From an uncultured Pseudomonadales bacterium (GTDB lineage: Bacteria > Pseudomonadota > Gammaproteobacteria > Pseudomonadales > Azotimanducaceae), in the NCBI GenBank assembly GCA_958295875.1, contig OY282379.1:3315046-3379045 (forward strand): 64,000 bases of DNA. Direction: 5' to 3'. The translations under genes and the position numbers were made by a program. Every line of letters begins with the position of its first letter. Positions within the stretch are counted from its first letter, which is position 1. Below are positions 51,189 through 62,100 of this stretch, in pieces. A model generated the notes under the pieces. The model saw only the letters and a list, made by a program, of their open reading frames with translations. It searched no databases and had not been told where the DNA came from.

Positions 51189-53120
51189 CTACTCATCGAA
51201 GCGCGCCCCGCCTTCCCAGAGGCGGCCGGCGTCGTTGAACTGGCCCGTGCCGATGCCGGCGATGCCGTAGTCGGGAAGGTCGCGCAGGGCGGCGCAGCGT
51301 GTGGCGGACCGCAGCCAGCGTCCGCCGCGGTCGTTGAAGCGGAAGTAGAGGCGGTGGTGGCCGTGACGCCTGTGGTCTTCGGGCAGGTCGGCTGCGTCCA
51401 CCGGGTTGATTTCAAGGAAGAACGTGTCCCGCACGTCCTCGGCGCCGCAGGGCTCCTTGAAGTAGATCAACGTGCCTTCGCTGAGATGCACGTCGAAGGT
51501 GGAGCGGATGAGCGGCTTGCCAGCCAAGATCGCCTCGACGTCCTTCACCACGCCTGTGGCGTGAAGGTCCATCAAGGCTTGCGCATCTTCAATCAGAAAG
51601 AGGCTGGGGTTCCCGCGAGAGATGACCACCTCGACCGGAACCCCGAACGTGCTGCTTCTCAACTTTCGTCTTGCATGCAGAGCAACAAACCAGATCCTGC
51701 CGTTTGCGGCGTTGGACCAGTCGGCCAAGTCGGCCATCTCGCGAAGGCATGGCTCCGGAGAGTGCTCGCACCAGCCGGTGGTTCCATAGTGGTAGTTGGC
51801 CGGCCTTTCCTCTTCAGGCAAATGGAACCGGATGCTCAGGGCTGCCGGCCAGCCGGCGTAGACCATGTCCTCTTTGCGCATCCGCTCCTTCAGCACGGCG
51901 AGCACGAGTTTTGTAGTGTCTCGCGTCTTGTACGGGCTGTCCTCCCGCATGTCGTTCACTCCGGCAAGCGCCGTCGCGCCCGCCATGGCGAGCAGAGCGG
52001 GCATCGTCCATCCCCGGCGCGTGAGCGAGGAGAGGACGCAGGCTGTCCAATGGAACGCGACGCCCACCGCCAGAAAGACGATCGGGCCCAGATAGATGAC
52101 TTGGCGAATGCCCCCAAGCGGATACAGCCCCAGCACGGCGGCGGCGACGGCAATGGCGATGCAGAAGGAGAACACAACCAAGATGGCGCCGGCCTGCGGC
52201 GTTCCTTGGGTTCTTCCCCGGAGCGCCGCGGCCAGGACGATCGCGAATGCGGCCAGCGCCGCCATCGCAACGACCTCTGGCAGGTGATACGTCAACAGAC
52301 TCCAAATCGCATCAATCGAGAACTCGAAGATCGAGCGGGCGTCGAACTCTCCCTGAAAGTAATGCTGCCGCAAGTAGCCATCTGTTTGATTCCGTTGATG
52401 CCGCAAAGCGACGGCGTAGCTGATGGAGCACGCCGCCAGAAAGCAGGCGGCGGGCCAAGCCAAGGCGACGCGCAGCTTGGCCCACTCGCGGATCCGTCCC
52501 ATGAGCTCCGTTTTCGGCGCCGCCAATGATCGGGGGGAGGGGGTCAACATGGCGGCGGCGATGACGGCGAAGCCGAACAGCACAAGGCCGTACTGCACCA
52601 GCGGGGCCGCGAACAGAGAAGCGCAGAGCAAGGCCTTCTTGCCGTCCCGCAGATGCCGCAGCAGCCCTGCCACCATGAGCAGCGCCACCAGCGCGTCGAC
52701 GGAGTACTCCCGCGCGTCCTGCGCGTGCCAGATCGCTTCGACGGAAAGCGTGGCGAGCAGGGCCGCCAGGAACGCGGCGGCCCGGGCGACCCCAAGGCGC
52801 GGCAGCAGGAAGAGCATCGCGGCGACGGTGAGGATGCTGGCGGCCGCCGGCACGGCTCGGATGCTGAAGGCCGAGCTCTCGACTTTCTGCACAGCGTGCA
52901 GCACCAAGGGGTAAAGGATCGGAGAGGAGTTGTGCGCAGCTGTGCCGGAGATGACTTCCAAGAGCCCGCCCGCCGCAATGTGGGCCGCTACCGCTTCGTC
53001 ACCCCGCACACTCTTCTCGGCAAGGTCATGGAAGCGCAGCCCGGCCGCAGCGGCGAGCAGGCAGACGCAGGCCGCATGGTACGGCAGCATCTGCGGCCAC
53101 GGCCGAAGTCCGCGCAGCAC
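51189..53120 (-). CDS. GT39-like membrane glycosyltransferase with shared C-terminal module
   Basis: A 643-residue integral membrane protein with about eleven hydrophobic segments up to residue ~390 and a GT-C signature RGDEAVAAH (Asp41, Glu42) in the first periplasmic loop, as in GT39/PMT and ArnT-like glycosyltransferases using polyprenyl-linked sugars. The periplasmic tail (residues ~525-640; FDVHLSEGTLIYFKEPCGAE to LPDYGIAGIGTGQF) matches the tail of the convergent SGNH-like protein. The start is a GTG 3 bases past the stop of the giant surface-protein gene (an ATG at 53090 is possible), so it is coupled to it. Glycosylation of that protein is a natural but unproven guess. Confidence 0.82.
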   Translation of the reverse strand: MLRGLRPWPQMLPYHAACVCLLAAAAGLRFHDLAEKSVRGDEAVAAHIAAGGLLEVISGTAAHNSSPILYPLVLHAVQKVESSAFSIRAVPAAASILTVAAMLFLLPRLGVARAAAFLAALLATLSVEAIWHAQDAREYSVDALVALLMVAGLLRHLRDGKKALLCASLFAAPLVQYGLVLFGFAVIAAAMLTPSPRSLAAPKTELMGRIREWAKLRVALAWPAACFLAACSISYAVALRHQRNQTDGYLRQHYFQGEFDARSIFEFSIDAIWSLLTYHLPEVVAMAALAAFAIVLAAALRGRTQGTPQAGAILVVFSFCIAIAVAAAVLGLYPLGGIRQVIYLGPIVFLAVGVAFHWTACVLSSLTRRGWTMPALLAMAGATALAGVNDMREDSPYKTRDTTKLVLAVLKERMRKEDMVYAGWPAALSIRFHLPEEERPANYHYGTTGWCEHSPEPCLREMADLADWSNAANGRIWFVALHARRKLRSSTFGVPVEVVISRGNPSLFLIEDAQALMDLHATGVVKDVEAILAGKPLIRSTFDVHLSEGTLIYFKEPCGAEDVRDTFFLEINPVDAADLPEDHRRHGHHRLYFRFNDRGGRWLRSATRCAALRDLPDYGIAGIGTGQFNDAGRLWEGGARFDE

Positions 53121-53123
53121 GCC

Positions 53124-56100
53124 TTATTCGAGCGGCAGCGCGTTGCGCCAGCTGCCGCCGGACGGCCAGTGGAAGTCCACCTGCACCTCGAAGCGGATGG
53201 TCGTTGCGAGGCCGTTGGCGTCAGTGGCCGTGGCCTCCACCAGCACGGTTCCCTCCGCGCCTGGCTGCGGTTCCACCACCAGCGTCCCGTCCACGATCCG
53301 AACCGTCGCCACCGCCGGATCCGACGACGATACTTGCCACGTCAGTTCGCCATCGGCGTCCCCCGGCGCGGCCAGCGACGCCAGCTGCAGCCGCAGCGTC
53401 GTGCCGAACAGCGCGGCAGGCTCCGGCGTCGCCAGCGCCCGCGGCGGGCGCGCGAACAGCGTCAGCGGGTCCCCCGCCGCCAGCTCGAAGCCCCGCCAGC
53501 ACGGTCCGCCTTGGCACCGCTGCGCCGGCAGGTTCGGCACGGACACGGACACCACCGCGAACTCGTCGTCCGGCTGCACGACCAGTTGGCTGCCGACGGT
53601 CGCGCCCGCCCGCACCAAGGTCTCCGCCGTCGCCAAGCGGTTCGAGAACCTTCCGCCTTGCGCCGTGAGGCTCAGCGCCAAATCGAACGGCGCGCCGGCG
53701 GGCGCCCGCGCCCGGATCCGCGCCGGCGGCGGCGCCCACGGTTCGCCATTCAACCGCTGCAGTGCCACCGTCAGCGGGAACGGCGCGCCCGGATTGCCGT
53801 CCAGGCGCAGCAGCCGCAGCGACGACAGCCCCGCGAACGCCCCGTCCGGCAGCGTCCGCAGCGCGTTGTCCGAGAGGTCCAAGTCGCGCAGGCGCGGCAG
53901 CGCCCGCAGCGCGGCGCGCGGAACCGCCGGCAGCGCGTTGCCGCCGAGCAGCAGGCGCTCCAAGCGCGGAACGTCCTCCACGACGCCCGCCGCCAGCCCC
54001 GTGAGCGCGTTGCCGCGCAGATCCAGCGTCCGCAGCCCCGGCAGGCCGCTCAGATCCCCCGCCGCCAGCATCGCCGCCGGTTCGGGGCCGTCGAGCGCCA
54101 GCGTCTGGATTGGCGTCAGGTCCGCCGGCGCCGGCCGCTCGCAGCCAGGGCCGGCCGCCGCCGCGGCCAGCAGCGCGTCGCGCGCCGCCGGCGTCCGGTC
54201 GCACACCCCTTCCAGAACCGCCACCGGAATCCGCGAGCGCCGCAGCCTCGCCGAGCGCGCATGCGGCTGCCGCAGTTCGAGTTCAACGGCGAACCACTCC
54301 CGCGCCGGCTCCACGTCGGCGTCGTCCGCGATGGCGATCTCGATCGCCGCGCAGCGCTCTCCGGCCGGGATCGTCGCCTCGCCGGACGCGTCGCCGTGTT
54401 CGCCTGCATCGGCGTCCGCGGTCGCCCGGTCGCGGTCTGCGACCACGCGCCAGCGCACGGTCTCCCCGTCCGCCGTCGCCGAGGACAGTTCCGCAACCAC
54501 CCTGGCCGCGCCGCCCTCCGGGGCCTGCGCCGGGCCGGTTTGGCACGCGCGCCCCAGCACTTCCGCGCGCAGCACCGCCCGCGCCGACAGTCCATCCGGG
54601 TCCGTCGCCGTCAGGGCGATCTCCGCGAGGCCGGGGCGCAGCCCCTCCACCCGCAGCACCGAACCCGACACGGTGGCCGACGCCACGCCCGGCGCCGCCG
54701 ACGCCGCCGTGTAGAACAGCGCGTCCCCATCCGGATCCAGGAACACCCGCGCCAGCAGGACCTCCGCGGCGCCGCCGATCTCCAGCTCGACGTCCTCCGG
54801 CAATTCGACGACCTGCGGGCGCCGGTTGCCGCCCACGACGTCCGCCGGCGTCGCCCGCGCCTCATCCGACGGCTCGCCCGGATCGCCGCCCTTCATGCCG
54901 AGCACCCGCACGATGTATTCGGCGCCCGTCGCCAAGCCGTCGATCAGCGCCGACGTCGATCCCGCCGGCAGCGTCATCTGCCGCGACGCGCTCCATGCCT
55001 GCCCAGGGCGCCGCCACTGCACGGCGTAGCCCTGCGCCGACGCGGACGGGTTCCAGCGCACGATCAGGCTCGTGGGCCCGGCCGCCTCCGCCGACACCCC
55101 CGTTGGCGCTGGCGCCGCATCCGCGTCCGACAGCCGCACCGCGTATCCCGCCAGCACGCCGTCGTAGCCGCCGCCCGCCGCCGAATGCAGCAGCGTCGCC
55201 TCCTCCGTCGCCGCGTCCGCGTCCGCCGCCGCGCGGGCCGTCACCGTCTGCGCCGCGTTCCAGTTGGTCGCGTCGAACGTCAGCGAAGCCTGGTCGCCCG
55301 GCGCGGCATCGGCGTCGAACTCAAGCCCCGCGTCGTTGCTCGACAGCGCCACCGTCACTGTTCCCGACGGCTGCGCCGTCAGCGCCACCGCGTACGTTGC
55401 CGTCGCTTCCGCGCCGCCGCCCTCGGTCAGCGACAGCCCCTCTGCCGGCGTGAACGAGAAGCCCGGCGCGTCGTCGTCCTCCACCGTCACCGCCAGCGCC
55501 GGCGCCGACGAAACCCCGGCGTAGCCGGACACCGCATGCGACACCGAGAGCGTCTCGTCGGCCGCGTTGTCGTCGGAGCCCGCCGACGCCGACACCGCCT
55601 GCTCGACGTTCCAGTTCTGCCTCGTGAAGGTCAGCGTTCGCGTCAGCGGCGTCGCGTCGGCGTCCACTTCCAGCGCCGCGTCCGGGCTGGTCGCCGTCAC
55701 CTCCACGTCGCCGGCCGGCTGCGTGTTCAGCCGCACCCGGTAGGCGCCGCTCGCGCCTTCGCGCAGCGTCAGCTGCGGCGGTTCGATGCGCACCCCCGCC
55801 GCCTGCGCGTCGCGCACCGCCACCGCCACCGAGTTTGCCGGGACCGCGCCGTAGTCTCCCCCGGAGACCGCATGCGAGATGGTTGCCGAACCGTCCGTCG
55901 AATCCGCGTCGGAGGCGCCGCGGGCTTGGAACGTCTGCGGCACGTTCCAGTTCGACGCGGTGAACGTCAGCGATGCCGGCGAGACCGTCGCCGCGGTCGT
56001 GTCCGAACTCGTCGCGGCCACGGCCACGGCGCTGCCGACCGGCGCCGTCGCCAGCGCCACCGTGTATGCCGCCGTCGATCCCTCGTTCACGGTCAGCGCA

Positions 56101-59100
56101 GTCGGTTCGACCAGCACCCCCCGCGCGTCGTCGTCCGTCACCGCGAACGAGACCGCTGCCGCGGACACGCCGCGGTAGTCCGCGCCGGACGCCGAGTGGC
56201 GCAGCGTCGCTGTCCCGTTCGCGGCGTCGGCATCTTGCAGCCCGCGCACGACCGCCGTGCGCGCCACGTTCCAGCTCGTGGCGTCGAAGTGCAGCGACGG
56301 CTGCTCGCCGGCCTGCGCGTCATTCAGGTCCACGGAGACGCCGCCGCTCGCCGCGACCGCCACCGTCACCGCGCCCTCCGGCTCGGTTGCCAGCCGCACC
56401 GAGTACGTCGCCGTGCCGCCCTCGTCCACGCCGGACGCCGTCAGCGTGGACGCCAGCACCATGATCGCCGGCTCGTCGTCGTCCGTCGTCTGCGCGGCCA
56501 GCGACGCCGTCACGTCTTCGTAGTCGCCGCCGCTCGCCGCGTGCGTGATCGTCACGCGCTCGTCCGAGGCGTCGTCGTCCTCGGCCGCCGTCGCCGTCAC
56601 CGTCTGCGGCGTCGACCAGTTCGTGGTCGTGAACGCCAGCGTCCGCGTCTGCGGCGTCGAATCCGCGTCCACCGACACCGCCCGGTCGTCGCTCGCGACC
56701 GCCACCGACACCGCCGCGGTCGGCTGCGTCGCCAGGCGCACCGAGTAGCTCTTCGCGTTGGCCGCGTGCCCGGACTGCTCGTTCAGCGCCAGCGGGCCGG
56801 AGTCGGCCACGTTCGGCGTCGTCGGGTCCGCGTCGATCACGATCGCCCGCGTGTCGGCGTCGTCCACCGTCACCGCCACGCCCGGCCGCGCTCCAGTGGG
56901 CAGCCCCGCGTACTCCGTCGCGCCCGTCGCCGTGTGGCCCAGCGTCAGCATCTCGTCCGTCGCGTCGTCGTCGGCGGCCGCGCTCACCTTCACGTCCTGG
57001 TACGTGCTCCAGTCCGTCGGCGTGAACGTCAGCGCGCTCTGGTCGCCGGTCGTGTCGGCGTCCGTGTCCACCGTGACTTCGCTCGTCGCGCCGCCCACCG
57101 TCACCGTCACGTTGGCGCTCGGTTCCGTGTTCAGGCGCACTTGGTAGCTGGCGCTGCTCTCCTCGCGGACCGTCAGCGCGTTGGGTCTCACTTGCAGGCT
57201 CGGGCCGTCGTCGTCCGTCGCCGTCGCCACGATCTCCGCCGTCGCGACGCCGCTGTCGTAGTCCGCGCCGGACGCCGTGTGCGTGAGCGTGACCCTCTCG
57301 TGGATGCCGTTCGCGTCCGGCGCGGCGCTCACCGTCACGGTCTGCGCCGCGCTCCAGTTCGACGGCGTGAACGTCAGGGCCGTCGGGTTTGCCGTGATGC
57401 CGCGGCCGGCGCCCGTGATCGTCACCGTCGCGTTCCCGCCCACCGGCTGCGCGGTGAGCAGCACGGTGTATGTGGCGCTGTCGCTCTCCGGCACCGTCAG
57501 CGTCGAGGCGCTCAGCGTCATGGCGCGGGTCTCGTCGTCGTCCACCATGGCGGTCAGGCTGGCCGCGACGCCGGTGTACTCGCTGGACGTGGCGGTGCTT
57601 GCGGCCGCGCCCAGCGCCGCGGACTCGTTGCCGGCGTCGTCGTCGTTGACGGCCCGCGCGGTCACCGTCTGCGCTGTCTCCCAAGTGGTGTCGGTGAAGG
57701 TGAGGGTGTTCTCGTCGATGGACACCGCCCCCGTGTCGGCGCTGGTCAGGGTGACCGTCACGGTTTGCGTCGGCTCCGTGGCGAGCCGCACAGAGTAGGT
57801 CTTCGCCGCGTCCGTGGCGTGGCCCTCGGTGAGCGTCAGCGGGCCGGCGTCCGCCACGTTGGGCGTGGACGGGTTTGCGTCGATCACCACCGCCGGGGTC
57901 TCGTCGTCGTCCACCGTCGCCGTCAGGCTCGCCGAATCGCCCGTGTACTCGCTGTTCGAGGCCGTGCTGGCCGCATGCGTCACCGCGACGCTCTCGTCCA
58001 CGCCGTCGTCGTCCTGCGCGGCCGTCAGCGTCACCGTCCGCGCCGCGCTCCAATTCATCGCGGTGAACGTCAGGGTGTTCTGCGCGCCCGGCGTGCCGCT
58101 GTCCGTGTCGCCCACCGTCACCGCGCCGGCGTCGGCGCTCGCGATCGTCACCGTCAAGGTTTGCGTCGGCGGCGTCTTCGGCCGCACCGAATAGCTCTTC
58201 GAGTTCGCCGGGTCCGTGGACAGCTCGTTCAGCGCGAGCGGGCCCGGGTCGACGTTGGGCGTCGTCGGGTCCGCGTCGATGCGCAGCAGCGACACTCCGT
58301 CGTCGCTCACGATCGTCCCCACCCCGGTCGTCGTCGCAAGCGTCGCGTTCGCCGGGGCGCTCAGCGTGAGCCGCACCGTCTCGTCCGGCTCCATCGCCGT
58401 GTCCCCGGTCACCGATGCCGTCACGGTCCCCGATGTGGTCCCCACCGCGAAGGTCAGCGTCCCCGCCGAGACGGGCGCGTAGTCGGTCCCGCTCGTCGCC
58501 GTGCCCGGGTCCGTGCTGTCCACCGCGTAGTCCACCGTCACCTGCTGGCCGCTGGCCGCGGACAGCGTCACCGTGAACGTCATGTCCTTGGAGCCGGCGT
58601 TCCCCTCCGCCACGGTCGGCGAGTCGATCGACAGCGACGGCGCCGCGTCGTCGTCCGCCAGCGTGATCGTGTCCGAGTTCACCGTCAGGCTGCCGGACGC
58701 CCCGCTCACCGTGATGGTCTCGTCGGCCTCGTCCAGCGCGTCGTCAGCGGGCGTCAGCGTGAAGGTCTCGTCCGCGCTCGCGGCCTCGGCGGCGATCGTG
58801 ACGTCGAAGTCCGCCACCGCGGCGAAGTCCACCGCCGTGGCCGTGCCGCTGTCCGACACGCTCACCGTCACGGTGGTGGCCGCGGCGAAGCGCGTGGCGC
58901 CGTCCACCGTCGCCGTCACCGTGATCGTGGTGGCTCCGTCGTCCTCGGCAACGCTGTCGTCGTTCACCGTCAGCGTGATCGCGGTCGGCGCCGCGTCGTC
59001 GTCCGCCAGCGTGATCGTGGCCGAGTTCACCGTCAGGCTGCCCGACGCGCCGCTCACCGTCACCGTCTCGTTCGTCTCGTCCACCACATCGTCGGTCGGC

Positions 59101-62100
59101 GTCAGCGTGAAGGCGTTGTTCGCGCTCGCCGCGCCGGCGGCGATCGTGATGTCGAAGTCCGCCACTGCGGCGAAGTCCACCGCCGTCGCCGTGCTGCTGT
59201 CCGCCACGCTCACGGTCACGGTCGTGCCCGCGGAGAAGCGGGTCGTGCCGTCCACCGTGGCGGTCACTGTGATGGTGGTGGCGCCGTCGTCCTCGGCCAC
59301 GCTGTTGTCGTTCACCGTTAGCGTGATAGAGGTCGGCGCGGCGTCGTCGTTCGTGATCGTCCCGTCAACCCTTAGCGCGCTGACGGTGACCCCGGTGCGC
59401 GTCGAGATCGTCGCGTTCGCCGCGTTGCTCCAGTTCACCACCACCGTCTCGTTCGACTCGGCCAGGACGTCGCCCGTCACCGACACGCTGAAGGTCTGGC
59501 TGGTCGTCCCCGCCGCGAAGGTCAGCATGCCGGCGGTGATGGTCGTGTAGTCCGTCCCGGAAGTGGCCGTCCCCGTGCCCGCGTCCGCATACTGCACCGT
59601 CACCTGGCGTGCGGAGGCGGCGCTCAGGGTCACCGTATACGTCAGTGACGTCGAGCCACTGTCGCCCTCCGACACGCTCGGCTCGCTGATCGACAGCGTC
59701 GGCGTCGCGTCGTCGTCTGTGAGGCTGATCGTCGCCGAGGTAACCGTCAGGGTGCCTGACGTGCCGCTCACGGTGATGGTCTCGTCGGTCTCGTCCAGCA
59801 AGTCGTTCGTCGGCGTCAGCGTGAAGGTGTTGTTTGCGCTCGCCGCCCCGGCGGCGATCGTGATGTCGAAGTCCGGCACCGCCGCGAAGTCCACCGCCGT
59901 CGCCGTGCCGCTGCCCGCCACGCTCACGGTCACCGTCCTGGCCACAGCGAACCGCGTGCTGCCGACCGTGGCGGTGACAGTGATGGTGGTGGCGCCGTCG
60001 CCCTCGCCGACGCTGTTGTCGTTCACCGTCAGGGTGATCGAGGTCGGCGCGGCGTCGTTGTCCGTCAGGCTGATGGTGGCCGAGTTCACCGTCAGGCTGC
60101 CCGACTCGCCGCTGACCGTGACGGTCTCGGTGGTCTCGTCCACCACGTCGTTGGTCGGCGTCAAGGTGAAGGTTTCGTTGGCGCTCGCCGCCTCGGCGGC
60201 GATCTCGATGTCGAAGTTCGCCACCGCCGCGAAGTCCACCGCCGCCGCCGTGCCGCTGCCCGCCACGCTCACGGTCACCGTCGTGGCCGCGGCGAACCGG
60301 GTGGCGCCGTCCACGGTGGCGGTCACCGTGATGGTGGTGGCGCCGTCGCCCTCGCCGACGCTGTTGTCGTTCACCGTGAGGCTGATGGCGGTTGGCGTCG
60401 CGTCGTCGTCCGTCAACGTGATCGTGTCTGAGTTCACCCTCAGCCCGGACGCAGTGCCCCTCACCTTGATGGTCTCGTTGGTCTCGTCCACCACGTCATC
60501 GGTCGGCGTCAAGGTGAAGGTGCCGGAGCCGCTCGCCGCCGAGGCGTTGATCGTGATGTCGAACTCTGGCACCGACGCGAAATCCACCGCGGTCGCGGTG
60601 CCGCTTCCCGACACGCGCACCCGCACAGTCTTGGCTTCGCCGAACCGGCCCGTGCCGTTCAGCGTGGCCGTCACCCTGATCGTGGCCGGCCCGTCCCCCT
60701 CGCCCACGGTGTCGTCGTCCACCGTCAGCGTGAGCGACGTCGGCACGCCGTCGTCGTCCGTGAGGCTGATCTTGGCTGAGTTCACCGGCAGGCTGCCTGA
60801 CACGCCGCTCACCGTGATGGTCTCGTCGGCTTCGTCGGCCGTGTCGTCGGTCGGCGTTAACGTGAAGGCCCCGCTCGTGCTCAGCGCCCCAGCAGGGAGC
60901 ATGATGTCGAACGCCGGCACCGACGCGAAGTCCACCGCCGCCGCCGTGCCGCTCCCGGCGACGCTGACGCGGACGGTCTGGGGCTGGGTGAACCCCGTGG
61001 CTCCGTTCGCCGAGGCGGTCACCGTGATGGTGGCGGCGCCGTCGCCCTCGCCCACGTCGTCGTCGTCCACCGTGAGCGTGATCGAGGTCGGCACGCCGTC
61101 ATCGTCCGTCAGATTGATCGTGTCCGAGTTCACCGTCAGGCTGCCCGACGAGCCGCTCACCGTGACGGTCTCGTCGGTCTCGTCGTCCGCGTCGTCCGTG
61201 GGCGTCAACGTGAAGGTTCCGGTGCCGCTGCCCTCCCCGGCGGGGATCTCGATATCGAAATCCGACACCGACGCGAAGTCCACCGCCGTTGGCGTCCCGC
61301 TCCCGGCGACGCTCACGGTCACCGTCGTGGCCGTGGCGAACCGGGTCGTCCCGTCCACGGTGGCCGTCACCGTGATCGTGGTGGCGCCGTCGTCCTCGGC
61401 CACGCCGTCGTCGTCCACGGTCAGCGTGATCGCGGTCGGCGCTGCGTCGTCGTCCGTCAGGCTGATCGTGGCCGAGTTCACCGTCAGGGTGCCTGACGAG
61501 CCGCTCACGGTCACCGTCTCGTTCGTCTCGTCCACCGCGTCGTTCGTCGGCGTCAGCGTGAAGGTGCCGGTCTTGCTCGCCTCCCCCGCGGCGATCGTGA
61601 TGTCGAAGTCCGACACCGCCGCGAAGTCCACCGCCGACGCCGTGCCGCTCCCCCCAACGCTCACGGTCACCGCCGTCGCCCCGGCGAACCGGGTCGTGCC
61701 ATCCACCGTGGCGGTCACCGTGATCGTGGTCGCCCCGTCGTCCTCGGCCACGCTGTTGTCGTTCACCGTCAGCGTGATCGAGGGCGTCGCGTCGTCGTCC
61801 GTCAGGCTGATCGTGGCTGAGTTCACCGTCAGGCTGCCCGACTCGCCGCTCACCGTCACCGTCTCGTCGGTCTCGTCCACCGAGTCGTCCGTCGGCGTCA
61901 GCGTGAAGGTGCCGGTCTTGCTCGCCGCCCCCGCGGCGATCGTGATGTCGAAGTCCGACACCGCCCCGAAGTCCACCGCCGTCGCCGTGCCGCTGCCCCC
62001 CACGCTCACGGTCACTGTCGTCGCCTCGGCGAACCGCGTCGTGCCGTCCACCGTGGCGGTCACCGTGATCGTGGTGGCCCCGTCGTCCTCGGCCACGCTG

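Noticed and set aside
52653..59321. 2222-codon plus-strand open frame
   Set aside because: It lies antisense to the giant surface-protein gene, is Arg-rich without any domain, and its repeats mirror the coding repeats of the other strand. High GC and repetition keep the frame open.
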